From Camillea tinctor (Eukaryota; Ascomycota; Sordariomycetes; Xylariales; Xylariaceae): a stretch of DNA of 64,000 nucleotides. The notes under the pieces were generated by a model. That model did no database searches and was not told where the DNA came from. It worked only from the letters and a program-made list of their open reading frames with translations. The position numbers were made by a program, and so were the translations under genes. The DNA lies in the NCBI GenBank assembly GCA_022578605.1, contig MU394057.1, positions 434,001-498,000 on the forward strand, in the 5' to 3' direction. Shown piece after piece: positions 11,762 to 23,117 of this stretch; within the stretch, counting starts at the first letter, position 1; each line of letters begins with the position of its first letter.

Positions 11762-13862
11762 AGGGTGCTAGGTACTTCACATTTTGTAGGGGGGAATGGG
11801 GAGTGAGAGAGCTCCACCGTTCTGCGCTAAGAGATGAGGAACATTTTTGATTTATCACGTCCTGTTCTTGAAAGCATGACATAACTGAGCATTTCCATTT
11901 GGATAGGTATCAGCAAAAAGGGGGGAATAGATATTGGGGTTCACTTTTGCGTGTATATAGATTTTCGAGTCGTCCGTTAGAATTTTTGATTTTGTGACAG
12001 TTAGAAGTATATAACCCAGTCCAATTTATGTTTTCCACAGCTTCATATACATTGAGAGATTCTCACGACTTGCACTGTGCCTACTTCTCAATATTGTTAT
12101 TACCTCATCCTTGTTGAACGAATTAATGCGTTGTGCTTCATTCCCTACCCCTTGACGCTACTCATCAAAATCACGTAATGTCCATCAATCTGACGAGAGA
12201 CAGCGTTTATAGTTGCCTAGAATAAAAGCATCAATTCTATACCTCGACTATATAATGAGTCGAAATTTGTTTAAATTTAGTTGTGTCAAAAAACCTGGAG
12301 GGTGATCATTGATGATTGACCCATATCGGTTATACCTCCCTCCTTTTCCCCCCTTCGCTTCATTGTTGCATGCATGTGTGCGCGAAAACGGCAATTCTTG
12401 GCAACCATCAACACGCTACATAACCCTGGAGCCCTGACGTGCCAAATGATCGGATGGATTCACGATCATGTTGCATACGCGTATGCTTTGATTGATGCTA
12501 CCTAGATAGCTATAGAATCGGTATAAGTTGCCTTTCAAATTCGCAGGCCTTCCCTCTTTTAGGCTCCCATCGTCAAAATAGGTATTCAAGTCTTGCTTAA
12601 GTATATTTTTTCTAATATTTATTTTGTCCTTCGCGTTGCTTACTTGGGAATCGGCAAGAGTATCATGTGTAATCGTCTTGGTGGACTTGCTACGCTACTT
12701 TACCATAATATTAATACTGAAGTGGGTAGTCTTGCGCTCTCCTGTTTCATACTCGTTCTACTTAGTGGGTTGGGTAATGTACCCACGCAATCGAAAAAAA
12801 ATTGAGTGAACCAAACAACTCTAGTTATGGATTACTCTCAGCCTCTTCGGTCGAGGGCCCGGATCATCTAAGTAGTTTAGCCTCATAACGCCAGACTCTA
12901 GAGATATATTTGCCTCGGCCCATCCCGACAGATCGATTCCATCGTGCCGAACATTCCAGTCTAGACGTCAATGGGCATGGTCCTTGATAGATTTTGTGAA
13001 ACAAAGGACGTTCTCAAGTAGCAAGCTAACCAAATTCTTCATATTTGTGAGACCGATCCAGAGTGATTCTCACGATAGCAAGCGCCGTGAGCAGTCTGAT
13101 GTTTTTCAGGTGGTTTTTTGCTGGACCACTTTAATAGCGGCGCAGGGTAGCCGTTTTAGGCATGAAAGGCGACCCCTTCTACCAACCACAGAGAAGTTCC
13201 CCGGCCGAAATTGGACGACTCTCTTTAGATTTCTGTAATGGATTCCCCTATCGTGGGGTCGCCGTGGCCCCTGACGGCCCTGATCTGTTTCGGCTACAAC
13301 CATACCCTGGCCGGAGATCACACTCCACCAATAGAAATCAACCAGAACATGTTTCAATGTTTCTGATTAACATGACAACTCCACCTCCGATCCAGCGCCC
13401 TGGTATTTCAACTCTCCTGATCGATATCGATAGTGGTAAGAAGAGCCTCGAATATCCAGCCGCATGGAGTCCTGATTGTGCAAGTGCCTTGGCGCTCATC
13501 TACTCTTAACCACCATCTATCATGGGCCTAGAGGTTGCGCATAGCGCCCCGGGCGTGAGTAAGGCCTATAGGAGTGTTAGAGATATTGACATGGGAAGGC
13601 ACGAGAAGACATGGGAAGTTTCGTCTCATATCACAACTATATAATATGTAGGCGTGTCTGTCGGTTTTATGTTGCTTCACTTGTCTTCATCTACTATTGC
13701 ATCTTGACGTAGCCTAGTCTGCTTCCTTTCGTTACCACTTTCGTTCATATTGGCAGTGCCATTCATTATCTTCCTGACACTCTCTTGAATAATTTCCAAC
13801 TACACCCTTAGGTACTTTATCCAACAATATTATCTTCCTAGAATACACGAAGACTAGTCAAC
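11762..13862. other. Intergenic region, no supported gene
   Basis: Starts with the dioxygenase 3' end (AT-rich, TTTTTGATTTATCA near 11850). A moderately GC-rich island at 13090-13510 has short open frames in several phases (115 codons at 13162, and a 42-codon frame near 13240), none of which I recognise. It may be a relic. The final 150 bp form the leader of the AA9 gene. Confidence 0.4.
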
Positions 13863-15087
13863 ATGCATTTCAACACACTTGCTGTAGCCGCTACGCTGGC
13901 TGCCACCGTTTCAGCACACACTCGTGTGTATAGCATCTGGGTTAACGGAGTCGATCAGGGTGATGGAAGGTCAACATATATCCGGTCGCCGCCTTCTAAC
14001 AGCCCTGTCAAGGATCTAAGCAGCGCAGACCTTGTCTGCAATGTTAATGGCGGCACCCCCGGTAGTGCGTTTGTGACCGCTGCAGCCGGCGACACTCTCA
14101 CCTTCGAGTGGTACCATGATAACCGAGGCGACGACATCATCGATGGCAGCCACAAGGGACCTATCATCACGTACATTGCGCCTTACACCGAAACCAATGG
14201 CGCTTCCGCCATTTGGACGAAGATCGACGAGGAGGGCCTTTCCGGTTCTACCTGGGCCGTCGACAACTTGAAATCGAATAACGGCAAAAAGGATGTTAAA
14301 ATTCCTTCTACTCTAGCTGCTGGAAAATACTTGATCCGCACCGAAATCATCGCTCTTCACGAGGCCGACGCTGCTTTCAATGTAAATTCCGCCCGTGGCG
14401 CGCAGTTTTACCCGAGTTGCGCCCAGCTAGAAGTGACAGGCTCTGGAACAGCCACACCTGATGAGAACTTCGACTTCAATACTGGATACACCTACTCTGA
14501 CCCTGGTGTTGTGTATAACCTCTACGCGGGCTCTACTACCTACACGATTCCTGGCCCTGTAAGTGATTTGAACATTTTCCTCCGCCCCTTTAACCTTATG
14601 CCTCCAAGTCAAGAACTTTTACTTCGAGCTCGGTCTCGAGCGCTGTTCGCCTTTTTCTTCGATTCTAGCGGTCTTATAAGGATGGCTTCTGACTTAATTT
14701 CTATAGGAGGTCTGGACCGGTTCTGGAAGCGGATCGGGCTCTGGCAGCGCAACCACTACGGCTAAGGCATCTTCTGCGGTCGCCACCTCTGCTGCTACAT
14801 CTGCTGCTACGTCTGTTGCGTCCGTTGCCACTTCTGCAGTCTCTTCCGCCACACAGGTTGCTACATCAGCCCCAACCACTCTAGTTACCTCTACCAAGGC
14901 CGCGTCCCCGACGTCCGCTGCGACCAGCACCAGCGCTGCTGCCGCCCAGACTAGCTCTTCAGGATCAACTGGAGCTGCCGCTCTGTATCAGCAATGCGGA
15001 GGCCGCGGCTTTACTGGCCCTACTACTTGTGCGACGGGTACCTGCAAGCAGTGGAACGAGTGGTACTTCCAGTGTGTCTCTGCCTAA
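13863..15087 (+). CDS. AA9 lytic polysaccharide monooxygenase with C-terminal CBM1
   Basis: Exons 13863-14558 and 14707-15087, separated by a 148-nt GTAAGT...ATAG intron, encode 358 residues. The signal peptide (1-18, ending TVSA) is removed to expose His19, the first half of the copper histidine brace. His97 in [13 protein letters not shown] is the second ligand, and Tyr183 in [11 protein letters not shown] is the axial tyrosine, with His166 and Gln181 as the usual second-sphere pair. A Gly/Ser then Ala/Thr/Ser linker of about 85 residues (likely O-glycosylated) leads to a complete CBM1: [31 protein letters not shown], with four cysteines. The enzyme oxidatively cleaves cellulose or related glucans outside the cell. 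The intron falls just after the catalytic domain, at the linker boundary. All key residues are present, so it should be active. Confidence 0.95.
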
Positions 15088-17090
15088 GCGGATAGAGCGC
15101 TGGCTTTATAGCGTAGTTGTTGACAACAAAACACATTACCGAACGAGGATGTGGCTTTGCTATTTACCTAGTCAAATGTTTACATTATTTTGGCTCGTCA
15201 TGGGATAGATTCCCCTAGTGGGAAGACATTCACACCATTCTTGTAAATAATTCAAATATATCAATGGCACATATTCGCCTATCATCTCATCTTGATACCC
15301 CTATCTTTTATTATAAAATTTCGTCCGTAAGTTTATTAGCTTGGTATTTAGCAAGTGGTAAACCAAGTGGTTGAGGGCGAAATGAATGAATTGAACACCG
15401 ACCATCAAGACTGGCAACATATGGAAAAGAGTGTCTGAATTGATAGCTAGTTGTGCGAGTCTCTTACTGATCCGAATATCAGCGACAGAAAGACTATACT
15501 AACTAGTTGCCTCAAGTGACTAATGATCCCCAGCAACACCTTTGATAACATATCCATGATTATAGAACTTGAATTTTTTTTCCCTGATCCGAACGTGTTA
15601 CTTTCTATCCCACTCCATAGCATTCTTACATTCCCGCTCTTATGGAATTGCACACGCATATCCCTGTTCAGTTATCCGACATACAGTCTGTGTTCCATTG
15701 GGAAATAATGGACAAACTTCTATCGTAATTCGCGTGCCATTCAGGCACCATGAAGGTGTTTTATAATCACTACAGGAAGGTTTTCTAGTTGTTAGTACTG
15801 TATGCAATGCAACTAATGGTTAATACACGACATCCATAAAAAGAGGCAACTAACTAGCAAAACGCATTCCAATTTTCTTCACGCCCAATGCACGGGTCTG
15901 GGTTTCCCGCCATGGCTGTAAATATGGTAGAAGTGCTGGCTAGGGCAATAGCGTAATACATAAAGGTCTTCATTGCGAAGGCGGCAACTTGTGGGGGGGG
16001 GAGTTTAAAGAACAGGGAGATAAGGTGCTATGTGTTGTCGACAAACTTAGTCCTCTGATCAATTGGAGGCGGGAATATATGAGTAGTTTGAGACCGTGCT
16101 TGTGTTTTGCCAATGTGTTGATATCAGAAAGAGGAGAGCTTATATACGCAAAATATCCTACCACAGGAGAGCCACTAGTTGAGTGAGCATAGGTAAGGGA
16201 CTTTGTGGTCAAAGAAGATGTTTGTGATATATATGGAAAGTTACGATCGACATAACATAGAACATAACACATCATGGAGAACAACTTACATAGGTACCCA
16301 GGATAAGGGGTTCATGGTGTATATCGTAAATAATAACAAATCCTGAGTTACATGGCAATAAGCACTTTATGGGAAACATGCGGGCTTAACTTAGGGATAA
16401 GTGCCAATATTACACAACAGCTTTGTGATCACTGAAGCTATTTCTTCGCTTGTTTCAACTTTCCTCGTTCGCCATGACAATATGTAGAAAGTAGGACTCC
16501 TTCTAAATATTAATCCCTGCTTCGCTCTTATATCTTTAAACATTGTCTATCATTTAAGCTTTGTAAAACTGCAGCACATCGGACCGTGCTATATCAACTC
16601 TCTCTATGTTAGGCGATATACTAAATAACAGGCTCTGGGATTGTGAAGGCCCATTATGTTATTTAAATGGGGTCGCCGGAAACGGAAGAACTGTTATTTC
16701 AACAATACAGTTATTTCGAGGATATGTTGAACTAGTAGCCATTCTTAAATAGGGAATGCAACTGTTGCCAACGTAGATGGGTGTAGCTAACATCGACAGG
16801 GTCTACATCAGCGACAAAGGTTGAGAACAGCAACACAAGTGTGTATACAAGTTAGCGTTAATTCCTATAGGTATATAGTTTAGCCCTTACGTCTATTTTA
16901 TGGGATTGATATCAATTTTGATTTTGTTCTTTGATGCCTTAGGCTTTTTGTAACCTCGAAGTTCATTTGAGATATTAAATAGTCGGTTGGGTCATTCACA
17001 TCATAAGGCTGGCATGATCTGTTTTGCGCCTGCACTGGAGCTCGATTAGGTTGTCGTATCAAAAAACGTTTCCCTCTCTACTTCAGTTGG
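15088..17090. other. AT-rich gene-free stretch
   Basis: Contains the AA9 3' flank and about 1.9 kb of AT-rich DNA. Frames near 15447-15766 and 15970-16284 are short and without family resemblance. No tRNA or coding relic seen. It ends at the solo LTR. Confidence 0.5.
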
Positions 17091-17232
17091 TGTTGAAGTG
17101 AGACGATAGGTGAGGGAAAGGATGAAGTGTATTAGTCCAGGAGAGAGTCTATAGGGGCGTGAGCCCGCTATATATATACATGTAGTAATAGTATACTATC
17201 GTATAGTGGGGCGGTAACCCCATATTCCAACA
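17091..17232. mobile_element. Solo LTR (142 bp) with 5-bp target duplication
   Basis: Begins TGTTGAAGTGAGACGATAGG and ends CCCCATATTCCAACA, so it has TG...CA termini and imperfect terminal inverted repeats (TGTTG/CAACA). It is flanked on both sides by GTTGG (17086-17090 and 17233-17237), a perfect 5-bp target-site duplication. An element of the same length and about 90% similar lies at 60482-60623. There is no internal retrotransposon sequence beside it, so recombination between two LTRs is inferred. Superfamily cannot be decided from the LTR alone. Confidence 0.88.
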
Positions 17233-17703
17233 GTTGGTAGAGAAGCCGGTGAAGTGTTCGTAGTCTTCACAGACAGCGGCTTGGGCCATGATAGAAAGCG
17301 ACCACGGCTACGATTCTGAGCGCATATGCTACTTTGCGTCCAGGACTGAATTAGATTTGTGACCGAGTCGGAAAGGGCAGGCTACTAGCGGCCTTCGGTC
17401 CGGACGGGATTCCTATGATTAAGAATCCGGCGGTCATCTCACTGATGCCCCAGTAGCCGACGTTTGTTAAATGATAAAGTGCGTCGGAAGCTCGGAGCAC
17501 CTGGAGGAGAATGACGGTTGGGTGACTGTAGCTTTGACAAGGTTCTATCCCTTTGTTATGCTGCCTGCTCTCTTGCCTCACAACCAAATTTTTTAAGGGG
17601 GAAAGGTTATTGGTGCCGCGTTACTATTTGAAATAACTTCTTAAGTTCCAACAGCACCAACTGGTTTTGGCACGTAACAAGCCTTTCAGCCAGTGACTCA
17701 GAC

Positions 17704-18693
17704 GTGTTTTTCTCTTTCTCTTTCTTTTCCTCCTACCAGTCTTTCCTTCGTTTTATGTCAATCAACCACGGTATTGATCACGCTATGAAGCTCCCCATCA
17801 CTCCGGGATTTGCCATAAAGACGCTCTGGCAGGAATTCCGATCGCCAATGTTCTGCAGGGGCGTGGCTCAGGCAACATGGACACCGATCCGTATATTACC
17901 TTATAAGACACAACTTCGCGTTTTCACCGTGGAGAACGACGTACTCGTCAAAGTCTTGTTCGCCTGTAGATAACAAGGGACTACTTTTACTGGCCTCATG
18001 CATGGGCTGATGCTTGTTTCGCTCGCCTCACGTCTAGAGGAGAAAATCGCGTCTGCCTTCCAAAGTATCATAGCCATCAACCTGCGCCCATACGTTCCTT
18101 CAAGCCCCCAAGGATATCCCTGGCTTGAACCAGAAAGCACCATGGGCAACTATGTGACGATCACGCCCCACGAGTTCGACGAAGCCCTTGTCGCCGATAT
18201 CCGATCGGAGCTTCCGCCCAAAATCACAGCAGACAAAGGTCTGACCGCGAGTCTCATGGACCACATCTAGTCTGCTACTGCGGGTGTTCGACGAGAGATA
18301 GAGCACAAGCAAGAACTCGGGGTGAGTAATGATCACGTCGGCCTCATGAGGGTTGTCGGCGACTGGCATCAGCAGATGAGAGACACGGCGCGGAGGCCGC
18401 AACAAAATTCCTGGTTTATCACGAACCTTGGTGTGCTAGACGGTCAGCCGAAGCCAGACGGGGCAACAGCGTCGGATGGTCAAGACAGCACCAGGTCGGT
18501 GCGACGCGCGCAGTTCGCCGCCAGCGCGGAAACTACGTCGGCCGCGCTCATCATCTCCCCTATGACCGTTGCAGGTGGGCAATTGTGTATTGTGAGCACC
18601 TAGCAAGATTGCATCTTTGATGTCCGCCTAGGGGAGCAGATCATGGCCGATTTAGAGAAGTGGTTGATCGAGATAGGGTCTTCGGAGTCCTAA
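17704..18693 (+). pseudogene. Alcohol acetyltransferase-like pseudogene (three nonsense codons)
   Basis: One frame runs from about 17704 to a natural stop at 18691-18693. It is interrupted only by TAA at 17971-17973 and TAG at 18268-18270 and 18601-18603. The translation has the C-terminal half of the fungal AATase/condensation-like family: LPYKTQLRVFTVENDVLVKV, GTTFTGLMHGLMLVSLASRL, INLRPYVP, MGNYVTITPHEFDEALVADI, AGVRREIEHKQELGVSNDHV, RRPQQNSWFITNLGVLDG and MTVAGGQLC. The family acetylates alcohols or other small acceptors with acetyl-CoA. The N-terminal half, with the HHxxxDG-type site, is not seen. Both TAG stops stand where tryptophan is expected (TGG to TAG, that is CpA to TpA on the other strand), the signature of RIP. 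Confidence 0.75.
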
Positions 18694-19446
18694 CTATCCA
18701 TCGTTCGATACCAGGGATTGAAGTTTACAGTTCACATATAGCCTCCTCTACAAATTTCAATTATAATATTCCTCTCGCTTACATTTCTGCAGCAGGTATT
18801 GTCGTAGGTAGGCAGGCGGCGCAGACTCCAGAGATGCAGACAAAGCTTTCTATACGCCAGCTAAGCAAAACGTCTAGGGGGTGGAACTGACCTGTGTCGA
18901 GCACCATAATCAGGCTTCTATATACCGATTATAGTCGGCTACTCGGAAGTAATTAACAGGGGAGTCCGTCACAGCAGCCAAGTCGACTGATACCGGATTC
19001 CTCACGCAATATTACCTTCTCCATGCGAATCTATACCTTAGTCTACGCAATTGACCAATAACAGGTGACTTAGTTGCTAATTTGGGCAGTTCGGGTTGAC
19101 TATATTCCGTACCTTGGGAACATTAATATTAAACACCTAGTGTCGTTGTCAAGACTCAAGCCCATGAAGTTGATTTCCTTGACTCGCAGGTACACATCCT
19201 CGAAAGCTGAGACAATATTCAGCGAAGCAAACTACTTGTGCATTCGCCAAGCTAAGGTAGGTTATATATGGTCTATGTTGTTGAAAGCCCATTGACTCCT
19301 CTTTTACTTGTTGGATGTTTGTCTTATATGGGTAATGTTATTAGTATTTGGGATAGGTATATATTTAATACGGATAATAAAGGTGAAGAATTCTAAATCC
19401 TACTTGACCCCTGATACGCCATAAAATATCATTCAAAATTGAAGCT
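18694..19446. other. Intergenic region, no supported gene
   Basis: AT-rich sequence between the acetyltransferase relic and the convergent eqolisin gene. Frames of 73-76 codons at 18660 and 19074 show no family resemblance. The AATAAA-like signals and T-rich DNA near 19370-19440 could serve as the 3' end of the eqolisin gene. Confidence 0.45.
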
Positions 19447-20127
19447 CTACATTTGTCTGACGGAAACTCCACTAGCTGTTGTCGTCGTCGTCGAATATAT
19501 TTGCCCGCTCGTCCCCTGTATCTCAAATACGCCTGCTCCCTGAGGTCCTATAGATGTACCGTTTGCTAGTGTCGCACTACATTGCGTGAATGATATTGTT
19601 CCGAATCGTGGCACCTGAACAAGTTCGCCGGCAGCCTGGTAGGCCTGTACAAACCAGTCAGCTGCTAATGATGGTAAGGTGGCCGGGTCTGCGTTGGAAG
19701 GAATCGGGATCTCCTGTGTCGACTTCTTGCTCTGGGTAGTGTTTTCCACAATGACAGTTCCAGTTGCTTTATCCGAACTAGGAACCGAAACAGTAACGGT
19801 AATAGAATCTCCAGCTCTAACAGGCACATCGGCGGTAATATCGGTAGTATTGCTAGGATACCATTCCACGAAAGACGTTAAAGCACCCGAGTATGTTATT
19901 CCGCCCTTCAGCACTATATCTTGCTGTAATGTATCGCCAATGGCCACCCATATTGATAGTTTTGGGTTTCCGGTTAAGGACGGGACAGTGAAAGTGCCAG
20001 CCACGGACGTAAATGAACTGTCATCAGGGGCTTTTAGGACGGCACCAGCACGGTTTTGATCGAATGCTGCGAAAGCAGTACCGATCAGCAACCCTATGAC
20101 CAATGAAGTGAACGCTAGGCACCTCAT
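19447..20127 (-). CDS. Eqolisin-family (peptidase G1) secreted glutamic endopeptidase
   Basis: A single exon of 226 residues from the Met that starts MRCLAFTSLVIGLLIGTAFA, a clear signal peptide. The frame is open upstream to 20301, but that part is not signal-like, so the internal Met is chosen. After the signal come NRAGAVLKAPDDSSFTSVAG, FTVPSLT, WVAIGDTLQQDIVLKGG, FVEWYPSN, VRAGDSITVTVSV and QVPRFGTISFTQCSA, the beta-sandwich strands of peptidase family G1/A4. Family members are acid endopeptidases using a Gln-Glu dyad. The Gln is plausible in the GDTLQQDIVLKGG segment. The position usually occupied by Glu in the AEW motif is Asp here (AADWFVQAY), which may weaken or abolish activity. The propeptide is much shorter than in classical eqolisins. 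Confidence 0.82.
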   Translation of the reverse strand: MRCLAFTSLVIGLLIGTAFAAFDQNRAGAVLKAPDDSSFTSVAGTFTVPSLTGNPKLSIWVAIGDTLQQDIVLKGGITYSGALTSFVEWYPSNTTDITADVPVRAGDSITVTVSVPSSDKATGTVIVENTTQSKKSTQEIPIPSNADPATLPSLAADWFVQAYQAAGELVQVPRFGTISFTQCSATLANGTSIGPQGAGVFEIQGTSGQIYSTTTTTASGVSVRQM

Positions 20128-21050
20128 CACTGCGTATATAGATGTCCGAGTCAAAATATTTGGAAGTATGCGTCCCGGCCTAACGGAGGTATTGTTACAA
20201 AACGAGATGAAGCTGACTTTACTGGACTCAGTTGGGACTGCACTCTTATTAAGCAATTGCCAGAAACCCCATCGTGAAAAGAACCTGCAATCTGGCAACA
20301 TCCGGACATCTTGGTCGATGGCTAGAGTTACTCCTCATTACGATGCATTACACGCCATGGGCCAAGAATATTAGCATACCTGGTTGGGCATCTAGGTTGA
20401 TAGGGGGAGTTGTCAAGACCAAGTGTAATTTAAACCCAGTTTCCGGTTACCCATTTTCACCAAATCCTACCCAACACATAGGACCTAGATTGTGGTCTAT
20501 CGTAGCTAGAGATATGCTACTGAGTTTATGATTTGCTAGAGAGAAATAACCGGGAGTTTTGCCGCGACCTTGATATTAGGCCTATATCATATTAATCACC
20601 CAACCAATCCGACCTCATGATACTAAAAATTTGTACAATCCGGAGTCAGGTCTATAAACATTCTAATACTACTTGTGAGATAACCAGTTATACCATAAAA
20701 CTGCATCATAATTTGTTACGTCGACAGTACCACATCTCTTAGGATAGTATGACTGAAGGGTCAACCTAAGCTAACTTCCGATGACTATGTGTACTAATGA
20801 CCTAGATTGGGCATACGTACCCAGGTAATCGTATCAGGTTTCTATTATAATCGAGTGTCTTCTAATCTTGACCCGTTTGTTCATTGTGGATCGAATGCAC
20901 AAGATTGCCTCTCGGCAGTTATTTCTATGTCACATCAAGTCTTGCTGATTTTCATACAAGATCCCCGCCGCCGACCCAAGCTCCTGGACAGGGACATTTT
21001 CTGTTACCATCGTCATCATCTCGACTACAACATATCCGTGACTAACCAAG
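20128..21050. other. Divergent promoter region
   Basis: Shared upstream DNA of the minus-strand eqolisin and plus-strand DUF1996 gene, AT-rich, with no further gene. Short frames at 20096-20531 and 20807-21136 overlap it but have no protein-like composition. Confidence 0.45.
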
Positions 21051-22405
21051 ATGAAGTGGTCTTCTCTTACCACCGCGGCGCTTTTCGCGCCGGGTCTAGC
21101 CCTTCTCCGCTTCCCTTGCTCACAGCTTGTCGTTGATCGACTAGACCCATTAGTTTCACCTGGCTTAATCCCCTCACCACACTTACATCAAATCGTCGGA
21201 GGGGTGAGTGATATTGTCGCATTTAATCCTTCTGATAGAAGCTGGTTACTTACTATTTGATTTAAAGAACTCGTTCAATGCCTCTATGGACCCCGAGAAG
21301 GACATGCCTGGAGAGTCGACCTGTACTACATGCCAATTTAGTGAAGATTTCTCAAACTATTGGACTGCTGTACTGTATGTCATACGGCCCCCCCTTACAC
21401 GTCAGAACTTATGTTATTAATTACCAGAATAGATACTTCAAAGCACGGAATGGCACCTATAAACGGGTTCCTCAAGTACCAAACTCGGGATTCAATGGCG
21501 TTAATTCTGGAATGACTATTTACTACATGCAGGATGGTCTATATAATTTCCAACAGACATCCAAGGTGTCAGCATTCAAGCCTGTAAGTATTGACACCCC
21601 TAAGGTTAGCAGACAGCTTCGGCCTCTAATCATGATTATTTCAGGGATTCCGCATGTTTATAGGAGATGTGAATGCTCGGACGCGAGAGGAAGCTGAGCG
21701 ATTCCGACAGCTTACATATACATGCCTACAAGACATCAACACTCGGGATCCACAAATTATGGACTTCCCCAAGGAACCTTGCCCTGCTGGAATAATGACT
21801 GCTCTGAGATTCCCCACGTAAGTTCTAGAATAACTCTCATAAGTTTGCTGCTAACTAGGTCTGGAACCCAGATGTTGGGATGGCAAGAACCTCGACTCAC
21901 CCGATCACATGTCCCACATGGCATATCCGGAGAGTGGAACTTTCGAGACGGGTGGCCCCTGTCCGGCTAGTCACCCAGTGAGAATGAGTCAATTATTCTA
22001 CGAAGTTGTTTGGGATACCAGGCCGTTCAACAACAAAGCCGACTGGCCCGAAGATGGCTCACAGCCGTTTGTCTGGAGTTTTGGAGATTCGTAAGGATAT
22101 TCTTCTCTTGTTAGAGGTATGACCTAACATCATATTGTAGAACTGGCTATGCCAACCATGCCGACTACGTCTTTGGGTGGCAAGGCGACGCTCTTCAACG
22201 TGCTCTTGACTCGCCCTGCTACATCAACTGCCCCACTTTGAAGACTCAAAGTACGCAGGCGATGAACGCATGCAGCAAGGGCAGAGTTGTCAATGAGGAG
22301 ATAAACACATGTGAGCCTTCCATAACATATGTTTACAATGAAATGAAGCTGACTATATTTTAAGGGACTGAAACTCTGCCTGGTGGCATGGTTGCGGGTA
22401 TGTAA
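21051..22405 (+). CDS. Secreted DUF1996-domain protein
   Basis: Seven exons: 21051-21203, 21268-21374, 21433-21583, 21645-21817, 21872-22090, 22141-22310 and 22365-22405. They encode 337 residues with every intron in GT-AG form and phases that agree. A hydrophobic N-terminus (KWSSLTTAALFAPGLALL) is likely a signal peptide. Then come the DUF1996 signatures: SPGLIPSPHLHQIVGG followed by NSFNASMDP, a CTTCQFSEDFSNYWTAVLYF segment, CWDGKNLDSPDHMSHMAYPE, and a C-terminal GYANHADYVFGWQGDALQRA with the cysteine-rich tail. DUF1996 proteins are common secreted or wall-associated fungal proteins, sometimes with WSC domains; none is present here. Their biochemical role is not established. At intron 4 a nearer AG at 21858 would break the conserved CWDG motif, so the AG at 21871 is used. 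Confidence 0.9.
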
Positions 22406-23117
22406 ACAGGATCGGCTAAGTACGTAGTTAATAAAAGTGTAGAACTTCATAGATATGTACCTCAAAATATTAATGCGTTGATTTGTTGTGTGATGTCCGT
22501 ACTAGTTCCAACATCTTGAACACGATAATTATCTCTTAGAGATTTTCTGTGAAATAGGGTACGTCCAATCAGCGACTGTTCTCTATCTTCTTTAGAGAGG
22601 CATGTTGTAATTAAAGGATGTTGATATCACATCATATGTTCTTTTTTTTCATGTCACTGATCATCTAAGTTAGTGTAAACCTAAGGTATCTATTTTATTT
22701 ACGTAGAAGTAAAACTACAGTCAACACCCCTAAGTTATACATAATAAGGCTTTCTTTGTTCAAGCGTATGTTGCTTTGTACTCTTTAAACACCTAGTAGT
22801 CATCAATGAAACAGCTTGTAATTCTGACAAAGCCCACAAGGGACTGGGAACCTTGTAAACTCTGTAAGATGGAAGACTGTTGTTTCTATGAGCACACAAT
22901 ACCTTTCGAAATTGTCTGAAACGTGTAGGAGAAGCAATAGATTCATCCAAACAATATCACTGCTACAACCCTCCCTCTTCCCCTCCCCTTATGTATATAT
23001 ATATAGACGAGGTTGCAGAGTGCGACAACAACTACCTGAGCAGCATAACACATAAAAATATTCTACAGTATACACAAAAACGAAATCAAACAACCAGAAA
23101 TATCAATATCAGCCAGT
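22406..23117. other. AT-rich intergenic region with leader of the next gene
   Basis: 3' flank of the DUF1996 gene, then AT-rich DNA without coding relics. A CT-rich patch (22970-22990) and a TATA repeat just before the small gene at 23118 look like its promoter. Confidence 0.45.
22994..23005 (+). promoter_or_regulatory. Candidate TATA element of the 23118 gene
   Basis: TATATATATATA preceded by a CCCTCTTCCCCTCCCC tract, 113 bp before the ATG. The arrangement (CT-rich block, TATA, purine-rich leader) is plausible for a fungal core promoter, but simple AT repeats also occur by chance here. Confidence 0.35.

Noticed and set aside
13162..13509. 115-codon frame in a GC-richer island
   Set aside because: Not recognisable in any frame; possibly a relic but not enough to annotate.
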